This document shows, one piece after another, positions 23,701-32,632 of a stretch of 46,854 bases of DNA (position 1 is the stretch's first letter; every line of letters begins with the position of its first letter). The position numbers were made by a program, and so were the translations under genes. Below the pieces are notes generated by a model. The model saw only the letters and a program-made list of their open reading frames with translations, was not told the DNA's origin and ran no database searches. The stretch spans positions 1-46,854 of the forward strand of contig CANDBG010000017.1 in NCBI GenBank assembly GCA_947382875.1, written 5' to 3'. This DNA comes from an uncultured Oscillibacter sp. Its GTDB lineage: Bacteria > Bacillota > Clostridia > Oscillospirales > Oscillospiraceae.

Positions 23701-24594
23701 ATGATTCAAATTGAAACAATCGTCAAGCGCTTCGGCGCGTTCGCCGCCCTCGACGGCGCCAGCTTATCCGTCCCCGCCGGGAGCGTCTACGGTCTTGTGG
23801 GACCCAACGGCGCGGGCAAATCCACCCTCATTCGCTGTCTGACCGGCATCTACCGCCAGGACAAAGGCAAAATTTTCGTCGACGGACAGCCCGTCTGGGA
23901 AAACGCCCCCCTCAAAGGACGCATCGCCGCCATTCCCGACGATTGGTACTATTTTTCCCAGGCAACCATACGGGATATGTGCCGCTTTTATCAGGGCTTC
24001 TGCCCCTCCTTTTCCATGGAGCGGTACGAAAAGCTGAAGGAAGTTTTTGAAATCGACGAAAAACGGGTCCTGCGCCGTTTGAGCAAGGGGATGCAGAAAC
24101 AAGCCGCTTTCTGGTTAGCATTAAGCTGTATGCCCGATTACCTTGTTCTTGACGAACCCGTCGACGGCCTGGACCCCGTGATGAGACGGCAGGTATGGTC
24201 GCTGGTTCTTGGCGACGTGGCCCAGCGGGGCGTTACCGTCCTCGTTTCCTCCCACAACCTGCGGGAGCTGGAGGACGTTTGCGATCATGTGGGTATTCTG
24301 GACCATGGAAAGGTGCTGCTGGAACGGTCTCTGGCGCAGCTGCAGGATAATATGGTCAAGCTGCAAGTTGTGTTCCGGGACGGTGAGAGCGTTCCGGAGG
24401 ACCTGCCTGTTCTGCACGTATCCAAGGTCGGACGGATTTACACCCTCATTATGCGTATGGGCGCGGAGGAAGCCCAGACGCGTATCGCGGCTTATCAGCC
24501 GCTGCTTGCGGACGCCATTCCGCTGACCCTGGAGGAGATCTTCATTTATGAGCTGGGAGGCGCTGATTATGCAGTCAAAGATATCGTACTTTAA
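23701..24594 (+). CDS. ABC transporter ATP-binding protein
   Basis: 297 aa. Walker A is GPNGAGKST (34-42), the signature LSKGMQKQAAF, Walker B YLVLDEP, and the switch His in SSHNLRELE. The Q-loop region reads IAAIPDDWYYF, as in YtrB-like ATPases. AGGAGG lies seven bases before the ATG at 23701; another ATG two codons earlier is too close. The C-terminal 80 residues are a family-typical extension. It overlaps the permease gene by 26 bp. It powers the permease that follows; in related systems the role is envelope stress or peptide export. Confidence 0.94.
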   Translation: MIQIETIVKRFGAFAALDGASLSVPAGSVYGLVGPNGAGKSTLIRCLTGIYRQDKGKIFVDGQPVWENAPLKGRIAAIPDDWYYFSQATIRDMCRFYQGFCPSFSMERYEKLKEVFEIDEKRVLRRLSKGMQKQAAFWLALSCMPDYLVLDEPVDGLDPVMRRQVWSLVLGDVAQRGVTVLVSSHNLRELEDVCDHVGILDHGKVLLERSLAQLQDNMVKLQVVFRDGESVPEDLPVLHVSKVGRIYTLIMRMGAEEAQTRIAAYQPLLADAIPLTLEEIFIYELGGADYAVKDIVL

Positions 24595-26593
24595 TGGAAC
24601 CTTGTTCCGTAAAAACCTGATGCGCTTCTGGCCCCTGTGGGGCGGCGCGTCGCTGGCGGGGGCGCTGGTCCCAATCGCCATGCTGATGGAAATTCTCCGC
24701 AGCAGCCGCTATGGCGATATCGCCACACCCGAAATGACCGCCCTGTTTTATGCAGTACTGACAAAGGGCGTGCCGATCATTTCCCTGCTTTACGCCATTT
24801 TGTGCGCCCTGGCCGTGTGGCACTACCTGTACAACGCCCGAAGCGTGAGTATGTATCACAGCCTGCCCATTCTGCGGCAGGGGCTCTTTGTTACAAACTT
24901 CCTCTCCGGCATGACCATGATGCTGATTCCCTACCTCGTGGTCGGGCTGCTGACGCTGGTCACTTCCATCGTGGGCGGCTTCCTTGACCTGCCTGGACTG
25001 GCCTTGACGGCGCTTGGCGTCATAGGTCTGAGCTTCTTCTATTTCTCCACCGCCACGCTGGTTGCCTTCATCACCGGCAATCCCTTTGCCTTGGCGGGCC
25101 TGTACTTCATCTTTCACTTCCTGGCGGCAACGCTGGAATGGCTGTTGTCCGTCATCATGGCGGGGTTCTACTACGGCGTCGAACACGCCTATTCCGGCTT
25201 TGTGGAATGGCTGTCGCCCACCATTTACCTCACGATTAACCTCAACGCGGAAACCTCCTCGCACTACGAAACCTTCACGGTCTCTACCGGAAAGACGTAT
25301 GAAGAAATGGTGATCGACGCCGCACACATCGTCAACGGACACCTCATCCTTCTCTACGCCCTGGCGGGCGTCGGGCTGACGGCGCTGGCGTGGCTGCTGT
25401 ACAAAAACCGCCGGAGCGAGAGCGCCGGTGACGTGATTGCCGTTGGCTGGATGAAGCCCGTGTTCCGTTACGGCGTGTCGGTCTGCATGGCCCTTTGCGG
25501 CGGCCTGGGACTGTATTACGTCCTGTTTGACAACTTCTACTCCGACCTCAGCGGCAGCAACTTCGCATTCCTGCCAATGGCGTTCTGTATGGCCTTTGCG
25601 GGCCTGCTGGGCTTCTACATCGCATCCATGCTCCTGGCCAAATCGCTCCACGTTTTCCGCACCACCTGGAAGGGCGCCATTGCGGCGGTTGTTGCGGCGG
25701 CCGCACTGTGCGGTCTGGCGGCGGCGGACCCGATTGGACTGGAACGCTGGGTTCCCGCGCTGGATGAAATCGAATCCATCAGCTTCGTTCAAAACCGGTT
25801 TCCTATCAATGTTCCCAGCTGTTCCGGCAACGTCCGGGAACCGGAGACCCTGCAAGCGTTCCTGGACCTCCATGAGACCATCCTTGCGGAATACCGCGGC
25901 CCGCGTCCGGAACAAAGCGACGAGGAATATTCGTCCCTGCGGCTGGTATACTGCCTGAAAAACGGGCGGACGGTTATACGTGATTACCGGTTCACCTACA
26001 AAATCGACGACATCCAGACGGACGGTTCCGCTATTCAAAAACTGGCGGAGATCGTTACGCTTCCGGAGGTTCAGCTGGACAATATCTTCTACGACCGGGA
26101 CAATGACCGCCAGATTACCGGCGGAACCATCTCCGGACTCTACGACCCGAAAACCGGCGAATCCAAAGACTGCACGCTGTCGGAGAACGAGGCGAAAACC
26201 CTGGAAGCCGCCATCCTGCGGGACATCAACGCGGGACACTTCGGCCAATCCCTCTACCTGCCCGTGGAGGAGCATGAAAAAGCCGCTTACACCGGACGTA
26301 TCATGCTGTATTATATCTATAACGTTCAATACGCCGACGGCTCCACCAGTTACCGGAATTCCTCCAACTCCCTCTCCATCTCCACGTACTGCACGGAAAC
26401 CCTGCAAGCCCTTCGGGAACTGGGCGTCATCAGCGAAAACCAGCAGCTTCTGACGCAGGCGGAGCTGAACAACCTTTTCACCGTCCCGGCAGACGAAGCC
26501 TTTGATGGAGATGGTGATTATATAGACCCCTATTCCGCCCCGTATTTTTATGATGGTACCACCATCATCCCCGAAGCACAGGAGGCGTTTTGA
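24569..26593 (+). CDS. large ABC transporter permease with extracytoplasmic domain
   Basis: 674 aa. Residues 1-400 hold about nine to ten hydrophobic segments in the arrangement of ABC-2-like permeases; the rest (about 405-674, starting after AAADPIGLERWVP) is a soluble domain, probably outside the cell, with no recognised motif. Such C-terminal domains (for example DUF6449-type) are common in Oscillospiraceae GntR/ABC cassettes. GGGAGG precedes the ATG at 24569. Coupled to the ATPase by overlap and to the amidase by a 3-bp gap. Substrate unknown. Confidence 0.85.
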   Translation: MQSKISYFNGTLFRKNLMRFWPLWGGASLAGALVPIAMLMEILRSSRYGDIATPEMTALFYAVLTKGVPIISLLYAILCALAVWHYLYNARSVSMYHSLPILRQGLFVTNFLSGMTMMLIPYLVVGLLTLVTSIVGGFLDLPGLALTALGVIGLSFFYFSTATLVAFITGNPFALAGLYFIFHFLAATLEWLLSVIMAGFYYGVEHAYSGFVEWLSPTIYLTINLNAETSSHYETFTVSTGKTYEEMVIDAAHIVNGHLILLYALAGVGLTALAWLLYKNRRSESAGDVIAVGWMKPVFRYGVSVCMALCGGLGLYYVLFDNFYSDLSGSNFAFLPMAFCMAFAGLLGFYIASMLLAKSLHVFRTTWKGAIAAVVAAAALCGLAAADPIGLERWVPALDEIESISFVQNRFPINVPSCSGNVREPETLQAFLDLHETILAEYRGPRPEQSDEEYSSLRLVYCLKNGRTVIRDYRFTYKIDDIQTDGSAIQKLAEIVTLPEVQLDNIFYDRDNDRQITGGTISGLYDPKTGESKDCTLSENEAKTLEAAILRDINAGHFGQSLYLPVEEHEKAAYTGRIMLYYIYNVQYADGSTSYRNSSNSLSISTYCTETLQALRELGVISENQQLLTQAELNNLFTVPADEAFDGDGDYIDPYSAPYFYDGTTIIPEAQEAF

Positions 26594-26596
26594 CGG

Positions 26597-27319
26597 ATGT
26601 CCCACGAGAGAGACACAACAGACCCGTTTGACTGGCAAAACCAACCGGCGCGGCGTCCCGGACGCCGCCTGAATCCCCGTTTTGTGATTCTCTGCATGGT
26701 TTTGGCAGCCCTGACGGCGGCGGTCGGCATTGCCATCGCGGTCCGCCTGCATTCCGAAAGCCCGGCCAGCCCCGCGGAGGCTGAGGAAAACCTGCCGGAG
26801 TTCATCCGGCAGGACTTCCTTACGCCCAACGAGTGGTCCCGCCCCGGAATCCCGCTGGAAGAAGTGACCGGAATCGTACTGCATTACGTCGGCAACCCCG
26901 GCACGTCGGCCCAGGCGAACCGCAACTATTTCGACTCCCTGTCCAGCGGAGAACTGCAAACCTACGCCAGCAGTCATTTTATCGTCGGACTGGAAGGCGA
27001 GGTCATCCAGTGCGTGCCCCTGACGGAAATTGCGTACGCCTCCAACACCCGCAACGCTGACACCATCTCCATTGAAGTCTGTCACCCGGACGAAAGGGGC
27101 GAATACGCCCCCGCCTCCTATCAGTCGGCCGTCCGGCTGACGGCGTGGCTGTGCCGTGAGTTTTGTCTGGACCCGGAGACAGACGTGATTCGTCATTATG
27201 ACGTAAGCGGCAAGCTCTGTCCGCTTTACTACGTGGAACACGAGGATGCCTGGATGCAGTTTCTCTCCGATCTTGCCGCCGAAATCCAGGTCCAGGCCGG
27301 CGCGGAAAAAAATTCCTGA
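26597..27319 (+). CDS. membrane-anchored N-acetylmuramoyl-L-alanine amidase (amidase_2)
   Basis: 240 aa. A charged 28-residue N-terminus is followed by one membrane segment (about 28-50, VILCMVLAALTAAVGIAIAV), so the catalytic part lies outside. The domain (about 75-230) shows the zinc ligands: His in GIVLHYVGNPG, His in DVIRHYDVSGKLCP and Cys in GKLCP (in the DxxxKxCP setting), and SHFIVGLEGEVIQCVP. It cleaves the bond between MurNAc and L-Ala in peptidoglycan. Only 3 bp after the permease, with AGGAGG inside the permease end; co-expression with the ABC cassette suggests cell-wall function. Confidence 0.9.
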   Translation: MSHERDTTDPFDWQNQPARRPGRRLNPRFVILCMVLAALTAAVGIAIAVRLHSESPASPAEAEENLPEFIRQDFLTPNEWSRPGIPLEEVTGIVLHYVGNPGTSAQANRNYFDSLSSGELQTYASSHFIVGLEGEVIQCVPLTEIAYASNTRNADTISIEVCHPDERGEYAPASYQSAVRLTAWLCREFCLDPETDVIRHYDVSGKLCPLYYVEHEDAWMQFLSDLAAEIQVQAGAEKNS

Positions 27320-27412
27320 AAAATTTTGAAAATTTTTTCAGAAAAGGTGAAACAAAACAGCCGGATGAATCGTCTTATTAAGTAGAAGCCATATGAAAGG
27401 AGCCTTCGCTTT

Positions 27413-27580
27413 ATGGAGCAGATGAAAACTGAAAATTTATGGCGGGTTTGGGTGGATACCCGACGGCGAATCGTATCCTTCCATGAGGAGGACGACTGCA
27501 AGCTTCTGGAGTTCCGCAGCCGCGAGATGTTCTTCCGCTGCATCGAGCAATACACGGGCCTGCAATATCGTTACCAGTAA
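27413..27580 (+). CDS. small 55-aa protein
   Basis: ATG at 27413, stop at 27580, with GAAAGGAG upstream. The 55-residue product has WRVWVDTRRRIVSFHEEDD (residues 10-28), then CKLLEFRSREMFFRCIEQYTGLQYRYQ. It is charged with aromatic residues, no signal or membrane segment. The good ribosome site and compact amphipathic pattern support translation; it resembles small Oscillospiraceae proteins of unknown role. 93 bp after the amidase gene. Confidence 0.6.
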   Translation: MEQMKTENLWRVWVDTRRRIVSFHEEDDCKLLEFRSREMFFRCIEQYTGLQYRYQ

Positions 27581-27612
27581 TCTCCCGCTTACATACCAGG
27601 AAAAATAAAGCG

Positions 27613-27651
27613 CCTCCTTTCCAGGCATACTAGAGAAAACCGGAAAGGAGG
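27613..27651 (+). promoter_or_regulatory. hairpin that buries the ribosome site of the HMA-like gene
   Basis: CCTCCTTTCC (27613-27622) pairs perfectly with GGAAAGGAGG (27642-27651) over a 19-nt loop. The 3' arm is the AAGGAGG ribosome site of the gene starting at 27661. No T tract follows. Confidence 0.6.
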
Positions 27652-27660
27652 ACAAACCCT

Positions 27661-27879
27661 GTGGCGCATTTAAGCACCTGTTTTTCCTTGGAGAACGCCT
27701 CCGGAAAGCACGACGAAAAACGCCTCAAGCAAGGGCTGGACGCCCTGCCCGGCGTAACGAGCGTGAGCGTCAGCGGAAACGGCTGTGTGGCGGTGGACTA
27801 TGACACCACCGGCATTCGTCACGACGAGATCCGGCAGAGGGTTCAGCAGCTGGGGTATCAGCTCCGGCAAACCGAATAG
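27661..27879 (+). CDS. HMA-like small protein lacking the metal motif
   Basis: 72 aa, GTG start with AAGGAGG nine bases upstream. The layout is that of a heavy-metal-associated ferredoxin-like domain: ACFSLENAS, an alpha helix KRLKQGLDALPGVTSVSVS, VAVDYDTTGIRHDEIRQRVQQLGY. The usual GMTCxxC between the first strand and helix is replaced by NASGKHD, so copper or mercury binding in the usual way is unlikely. A role as a protein-interaction module or a different metal is possible. Followed by a bidirectional terminator. Confidence 0.65.
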   Translation: MAHLSTCFSLENASGKHDEKRLKQGLDALPGVTSVSVSGNGCVAVDYDTTGIRHDEIRQRVQQLGYQLRQTE

Positions 27880-27886
27880 CCAAATG

Positions 27887-27922
27887 AAAATGCGTTCCGC
27901 GCAAAGCGGAACGCATTTTTGT
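27887..27922. terminator. bidirectional terminator
   Basis: AAAATGCGTTCCGC and GCGGAACGCATTTT form a 14-bp stem (loop GCAAA) with T on either strand (plus strand TTTTTGTTG). It separates the converging HMA-like and RsiV-like genes. Confidence 0.92.
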
Positions 27923-27926
27923 TGTC

Positions 27927-28778
27927 TTATTCTTCTGAGGCAATCCCTAAAAAGCTCTGAGCCTCCGGGCCAAGACGCGGGGTTAACCATTCGTAGGGAA
28001 TCTGGAAAATCTGCTCCCCGGCGGCGTAGCATGCCAGCTCGTAGGGGGAAAACGCAATCGTCATCCCCTCTTCATCGAAGAATACCGCGTAATTGCTCCA
28101 CTCCTGCAAGATTTCGTCGTAATTCGACCAGTAGAAATCCTCCGGCTTCATCTCCATTTCAGCGGCCCGCGCCTGGGCCTGACGTGAAATCTCCTCGCAG
28201 ACCTCCGCGCCGAGACCGCTGCCTTCCTCCAAAAGCTGCGGGTCGAAGAAGGTGCCGGTATCCAGGTCGAAGTTCCAGCCGTACAAACTAGTGTTTGGAT
28301 GCACGCCGCCCGCCCAGCTGTAATAGGCCCCGGATACGCTGATTAAATGCGGTGTTTGATATACGGTGCAGACCAGCTCATCCGTATACGGGGAACCGTG
28401 GATGGTCTCCACCCAGTACTCTTTCGCCATTTCGACAAATTCCGTCTGTTTCTCCGCCTGATTCAGCCAGGCCGAGAAGGGTTCGCCGAAGTTTTCCATA
28501 ATTTCCAGATACCGGGCTTCCGCCTCCGTCTGGGCTTCTTCCACGCGGGAGCCGTCGGGCCGGACCGCGTACAGCGCCGGGACCGTGTAGGAATACGTCG
28601 CAATCTCCTGACCCTTTTCATTTGAAATCGTATCCGAAGCGGTCTCCATCTCCACCACCCACGTAACCGCAGGTTCCCCCGAAGACGGCGGAGCGGCGTT
28701 TCGGACGCTGATCATTGACTCATTGGCGCAGCCTGCCAGGGTGCTCAGCACCAGCAGCATTGCGATCATGGTTCCCAT
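27927..28778 (-). CDS. RsiV-like lipoprotein (DUF3298 domain)
   Basis: 283 aa. A short signal peptide ends in the lipobox LAGC (Cys17), so it is anchored outside. Residues about 35-130 match the DUF4163-like region and about 165-270 the DUF3298 domain, recognised by AGGVHPNTSLYGWNFDLDTG and TIAFSPYELACYAAG. The same domain pair is in RsiV, the anti-sigma factor and lysozyme receptor; here there is no cytoplasmic sigma-binding part and no sigma gene next to it. GGAGG lies six bases before the ATG. It follows tmcAL on the same strand. Confidence 0.82.
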   Translation of the reverse strand: MGTMIAMLLVLSTLAGCANESMISVRNAAPPSSGEPAVTWVVEMETASDTISNEKGQEIATYSYTVPALYAVRPDGSRVEEAQTEAEARYLEIMENFGEPFSAWLNQAEKQTEFVEMAKEYWVETIHGSPYTDELVCTVYQTPHLISVSGAYYSWAGGVHPNTSLYGWNFDLDTGTFFDPQLLEEGSGLGAEVCEEISRQAQARAAEMEMKPEDFYWSNYDEILQEWSNYAVFFDEEGMTIAFSPYELACYAAGEQIFQIPYEWLTPRLGPEAQSFLGIASEE

Positions 28779-28827
28779 AAATATCCTCCATTCTTTTTTG
28801 GAAAGGTCCGGCTTTCCGGCGGACGGC

Positions 28828-30012
28828 TCAAAGCATGACCGGACGCGCCCGCCATTCGCCGCCCCCGGGTCCGGGCGACGGATACGCCAAGGCGTACAGG
28901 CCGGCGGCCCGGACTTCCAGTTCAAACAGCCGGATAGCGTCTTCCGGCAGGCGGTGGACGGCGGCGGGTTTTGTCAAAACCGGAATCACAGATTTTTTCC
29001 GCATCGCCGCCAGCAGACTCCGGCCCGCAGCGTTGGCTGCCAGCGGACGGGCGTAAGGCACGTGGTCCGGGATTTCCGTCAGACCCAGATACGCGCACAA
29101 TACCATACGCCGCAGACGAGCCAGGGGATACCGCTTCGTCTTGGCCGCCGTCAGAACTTCCTCCACCGTAACGCCGTTCCGGACCGCCTGATATAAACGG
29201 TTGCGCAGGCCCTCACGGCCCGGGTCCAAGGCGGCGAAGTCCGCCGCCTCCATCGACCGCAGACGCGCCAGAATCGCACGCTCGCAGGTCTCGTAAAACA
29301 CAGGAGCGTGATTTTCGCCCTCCTCCAGCTCGTAGGCAATCCGCATCGCCGGGGCCATCAGGGAAAGAGCCGTTTCACGTTCGCCCTTCCGCAGAAGCGC
29401 CCGAATCGCCGACGAGGACGCGCCCGTTTCGTCGTCGTGGGCCGCGCCGGTGCGCAGAACGGTCACCGGCTGGATTTTGGACTGAAGACGCTGCAGACTT
29501 TTGCAGTATTCCACACCTAAAATGTTGTTGGGCGTCTCCAGAAGCGCCGCGTCTTCCCGGGAAGTCAGGGCCGCGGCGGCCCGCTGCCGCGCTGCCGCGA
29601 ACGTATCGCCTGCCCGCAGCTCGTCCCGGACGCGTTCATCAAACGCCTCGCTGTTCAGTGCTGACGCCACCCGGTTCAGCGCCGCCGCGCTGCCGCATTC
29701 ACTGCCAAACGCCAAATGCGTCACAATGCCTGTGGCTTCCAGAAGCTCCACGGCCCCTGCGGAAAAGGTTTCCGCCGTGGACACCGCCCAGGGCAGCGGC
29801 AGTTCCAACACCAAATCGGCCCCGCTCTCCACCGCGGCCGCCGCCCGGGCGCGCTTCGGCGCCAAGGCAAAATCTCCCCGCTGTACAAAGTCCCCGCTCA
29901 TAACGCACAAAATCGCCGTGTCCGGACCCAGAAGGCGGCGGGTTTCCTCCATCAAGCGGACGTGTCCGGCGTGCAGGGGATTGTATTCTGCTATGATACC
30001 AGCAATCGGCAC
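28828..30012 (-). CDS. tmcAL: tRNA(Met) cytidine acetate ligase TmcAL
   Basis: 394-aa ATP-dependent ligase that acetylates C34 of elongator tRNA-Met using acetate. The nucleotidyl-transferase signature is IIAEYNPLHAGHVRLM (HxGH at about residues 13-16); SGDFVQRGDFALAPKRARA, LELPLPWAVSTAETF, LGVEYCKSLQRL and SSSAIRALL are typical. GTG at 30012 is six bases after AGGAGG and gives the family start; the frame runs on 12 codons upstream. It uses acetate and ATP; ackA is its divergent neighbour. Identification is firm. Confidence 0.93.
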   Translation of the reverse strand: MPIAGIIAEYNPLHAGHVRLMEETRRLLGPDTAILCVMSGDFVQRGDFALAPKRARAAAAVESGADLVLELPLPWAVSTAETFSAGAVELLEATGIVTHLAFGSECGSAAALNRVASALNSEAFDERVRDELRAGDTFAAARQRAAAALTSREDAALLETPNNILGVEYCKSLQRLQSKIQPVTVLRTGAAHDDETGASSSAIRALLRKGERETALSLMAPAMRIAYELEEGENHAPVFYETCERAILARLRSMEAADFAALDPGREGLRNRLYQAVRNGVTVEEVLTAAKTKRYPLARLRRMVLCAYLGLTEIPDHVPYARPLAANAAGRSLLAAMRKKSVIPVLTKPAAVHRLPEDAIRLFELEVRAAGLYALAYPSPGPGGGEWRARPVML

Positions 30013-30064
30013 AAAATTCCTCCTTATGCAATGACAAAAAAGTGACATTTCGGTAAAAAACCGG

Positions 30065-30092
30065 TTGTATCTGGGAAAAACTCTGGTATAAT
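30065..30092 (+). promoter_or_regulatory. sigma-A promoter for ackA
   Basis: TTGTAT (30065-30070), 16 bp, TATAAT (30087-30092) preceded by TGG. Start near 30099, leaving a leader of about 90 nt with an 11-bp TTTCGGGAAAA/TTTTCCCGAAA stem just before the ribosome site. Confidence 0.65.
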
Positions 30093-30191
30093 GGTGACAG
30101 CGCCTGATGTGCGGCGCAGTTTTACATTTTTATTTTATATCATTTTCGGGAAAACCGCAAGACTTTTCCCGAAAGAAGGGATGATGCAACT

Positions 30192-31388
30192 ATGAACATT
30201 CTTGTAATCAACGCGGGCAGTTCCTCTCTGAAGTATCAGCTCCTCAACCCCGAGACCGGCGCGCTGCTGGCAAAGGGCCTTTGTGAGCGCATCGGCATTG
30301 ACGGCAAATTCACCTACAAGGCTGAGGGCAAAAAGACGCTGGATGCCGTCGATGTTGCCATGCCGACGCATTCGGAGGCCATCCAGGCCGTGCTGGACGC
30401 CCTGGCTGACAAGGAAAACGGTGTGATTGCCTCCATGTCCGAAATCGGCGCGGTGGGACATCGGGTTGTCCACGGCGGAGAAAGATTCGCCGCTTCGGTT
30501 CTGATTACGGACGAGGTTATGACCGCCATTGAGGAGTGCAACCCCCTTGCTCCTCTGCATAACCCCGCCAATATCATTGGCATCAAAGCATGCCAGGCCC
30601 TTATGCCCGGCACGCCGATGGTGGCCGTGTTTGACACCGCTTTCCATCAAACCATGCCCGCCCGCGCTTATATGTACGCCCTTCCCTATGAATACTATGA
30701 AAACGACAAGGTGCGCCGCTACGGCTTCCATGGCACCAGTCACAAGTACGTAGCTGCCCGCGCCGCGGACATGCTGGGCAAAAAGCCTGAGGAAGTAAAG
30801 CTCATTTCCTGTCATTTGGGCAACGGCTCCTCCGTCACCGCTGTGGACGGCGGCAGGAGCGTCGACACCTCCATGGGCTTCACGCCTCTGGCGGGCGTAC
30901 CAATGGGCACCCGTTCCGGCGACCTCGACGCCGGTATCCTGCAATACCTGATGAACAAACATCACCTCAACATTGACGAAATGCTGAACATCCTGAACAA
31001 GAAATCCGGCGTGCAGGGCGTATCCGGCGTCAGCTCCGACTTCCGCGATCTGGAAGCCGCCGGCAAAAGCGGCAATCCCCGCGCATCCCTTTCCGTGGAA
31101 ATGTTCAATTATGGCGTGAAGAAGCTCATCGGCGCTTATGCTGCCGCTATGGGCGGGGTGGATGCCATCATCTTTACCGCCGGCGTGGGCGAGAACTCCG
31201 CCAGCCAGCGTATGGAAATTGCCAGCGGTCTGGAATTCATGGGCGTGAAGATGGACGCCGAAGCCAACAACGTCCGCGGCAGGGAGACCGTCATTTCCGC
31301 GCCGGATTCCAAGGTAAAAGTTCTCCTGATTCCCACCAATGAGGAGCTTATGATTGCCATGGATACCGCCGCGATTGTCAAGGGTTAA
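30192..31388 (+). CDS. ackA: acetate kinase
   Basis: Transfers phosphate between acetyl phosphate and ADP, giving ATP and acetate; a main energy step of anaerobic fermentation. 398 aa. Signature [11 protein letters not shown] at 7-17, GHRVVHGGE carries the substrate Arg, [10 protein letters not shown] the catalytic Asp, [13 protein letters not shown] the His, and FTAGVGENS the C-terminal loop. Own promoter and terminator; no pta gene is adjacent in this window. GAAGGG lies upstream of the ATG. Confidence 0.98.
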   Translation: MNILVINAGSSSLKYQLLNPETGALLAKGLCERIGIDGKFTYKAEGKKTLDAVDVAMPTHSEAIQAVLDALADKENGVIASMSEIGAVGHRVVHGGERFAASVLITDEVMTAIEECNPLAPLHNPANIIGIKACQALMPGTPMVAVFDTAFHQTMPARAYMYALPYEYYENDKVRRYGFHGTSHKYVAARAADMLGKKPEEVKLISCHLGNGSSVTAVDGGRSVDTSMGFTPLAGVPMGTRSGDLDAGILQYLMNKHHLNIDEMLNILNKKSGVQGVSGVSSDFRDLEAAGKSGNPRASLSVEMFNYGVKKLIGAYAAAMGGVDAIIFTAGVGENSASQRMEIASGLEFMGVKMDAEANNVRGRETVISAPDSKVKVLLIPTNEELMIAMDTAAIVKG

Positions 31389-31406
31389 GCATTGCTTTGC
31401 AGAACG

Positions 31407-31441
31407 ACAGGAGGCCGGGGTGTCCCTGATCTCCTGTTTTT
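31407..31441 (+). terminator. terminator after ackA
   Basis: ACAGGAG (31407-31413) pairs with CTCCTGT (31431-31437), followed by TTTTTCTG. The 17-nt loop could form an inner CCGGGG/CCC pairing. Confidence 0.65.
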
Positions 31442-31465
31442 CTGTGGAAAATGGGAGGATACTTC

Positions 31466-32155
31466 ATGAAAATCGGATTACAATTTGCGATGCCGGCGGA
31501 ATTCCACGCTCTGCCGGGCGCAAAGGAACTGGAACCCTTTGAAACCATTTCCGGCGTCCCGTTTTACCACCTGGCTCCGGACGTGGTGGCCTGCGCGGGA
31601 GGCGTGGGGAAGGTCAACGCCGCCATGGCCGCAGAAATCATGTGCCGCCGTCAGGAGGTGGATTTGATTCTGAGTCCCGGCGTGGCCGGGTGCATGACCG
31701 ACCTGCCAACCGGTTCGCTGGTGATTGCGTCGGACCTCGTGCAGCACGACATGGACACCAGCGGCATCGGCGACCCGGTGGGGATGGTATCCACCGTGAA
31801 CCAGACCGAATTCCCTACCTGGAAGCCCGAACGCTGCGTGGAAATTTTGAAAGAGCTTGGCGTGAGCGTCACAACGGGCCGCGTCGCCACCGGCGATTGG
31901 TTCGCTATGGGCGGACAGCGCGCCGAGTGGATTCGGGATACCTTCCACCCGCTGCTTCTGGAAATGGAAGGATGTGCCACAGCACAGGTGTGCCTGCGGA
32001 ACAACGTGCGCTTTGCCGCGCTGAAATCCGTTTCCGACCACCTGTTTAACGAAAATCAGGTACAGGAATTCTTTGACTTCGGTCAGGCGCTGGAAAACCT
32101 GGGGGCGGTCGTACTGCCTCTGGCGCTTGCGCTTGCGAAAGAAACGGAGGATTGA
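31466..32155 (+). CDS. mtnN: 5'-methylthioadenosine/S-adenosylhomocysteine nucleosidase
   Basis: 229 aa, the usual length. Removes adenine from S-adenosylhomocysteine, 5'-methylthioadenosine and 5'-deoxyadenosine. The family residues are placed correctly: Glu12 in AMPAEFHAL, the ribose-binding Met167-Glu168 in LLLEMEGCATAQV and the catalytic Asp191 in KSVSDHL. GVGKVNAA and ATGDWFAMGG are also typical. The ATG at 31466 follows GGGAGG by seven bases. Three bp upstream of luxS, so the two SAH breakdown steps are encoded together. Confidence 0.93.
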   Translation: MKIGLQFAMPAEFHALPGAKELEPFETISGVPFYHLAPDVVACAGGVGKVNAAMAAEIMCRRQEVDLILSPGVAGCMTDLPTGSLVIASDLVQHDMDTSGIGDPVGMVSTVNQTEFPTWKPERCVEILKELGVSVTTGRVATGDWFAMGGQRAEWIRDTFHPLLLEMEGCATAQVCLRNNVRFAALKSVSDHLFNENQVQEFFDFGQALENLGAVVLPLALALAKETED

Positions 32156-32158
32156 TTC

Positions 32159-32632
32159 ATGAGCGATTCTTTGGAACGCATCGCCAGCTTTCAGGTCGAC
32201 CACACAAAACTCCTGCCGGGGTTGTATCTGTCCCGGGTAGACGGCGACATTGTAACGTTTGACCTGCGCTTCAAAAAACCAAACACCGGCGATTTGCTCT
32301 CCAACAGCGAGCTGCACTCGGCAGAGCATCTGATTGCAACGCTGCTGCGGAATTCGCCGGAGAAGGACGCCGTTATTTACTTTGGCCCGATGGGGTGTCA
32401 AACGGGTTTTTACTTTCTCTTCGACGGACGCAAGCTCTCCAATGAAGCTGCCGTCCAGCTTTTGCAGCGGGTTTTCCGCACCGCGGGAGACTTTACGGGC
32501 GAAATGCCCGGCAAAAGCGCCGTGGAATGCGGAAACTACGTCAACCTCGACGTGGAGACCGGACGCAAAGCCTGCGCATGGTATGCGGAGCTGATCGCCG
32601 GCTGGGACGCCGGAAAACTCGCTTATGCGTAA
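32159..32632 (+). CDS. luxS: S-ribosylhomocysteine lyase LuxS
   Basis: 157-aa metalloenzyme producing homocysteine and DPD, the precursor of autoinducer-2. The metal ligands are His53 and His57 in ELHSAEHLIAT and Cys124 in AVECGNY; the catalytic Cys80 is in FGPMGCQTGFYF and Glu56 in HSAEH. It acts directly on the product of MtnN, whose gene is 3 bp upstream. The end overlaps the next gene by 8 bp. AI-2 signalling is possible, though in many Bacillota LuxS serves only SAH detoxification. Confidence 0.98.
   Translation: MSDSLERIASFQVDHTKLLPGLYLSRVDGDIVTFDLRFKKPNTGDLLSNSELHSAEHLIATLLRNSPEKDAVIYFGPMGCQTGFYFLFDGRKLSNEAAVQLLQRVFRTAGDFTGEMPGKSAVECGNYVNLDVETGRKACAWYAELIAGWDAGKLAYA

Noticed and set aside
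24575-27241. 888-codon open frame antisense to the ABC permease and amidase
   Set aside because: It is a shadow of the GC-rich real genes: no ribosome site, no domain, His/Arg/Gly-rich composition, while the plus-strand frames encode recognisable proteins.
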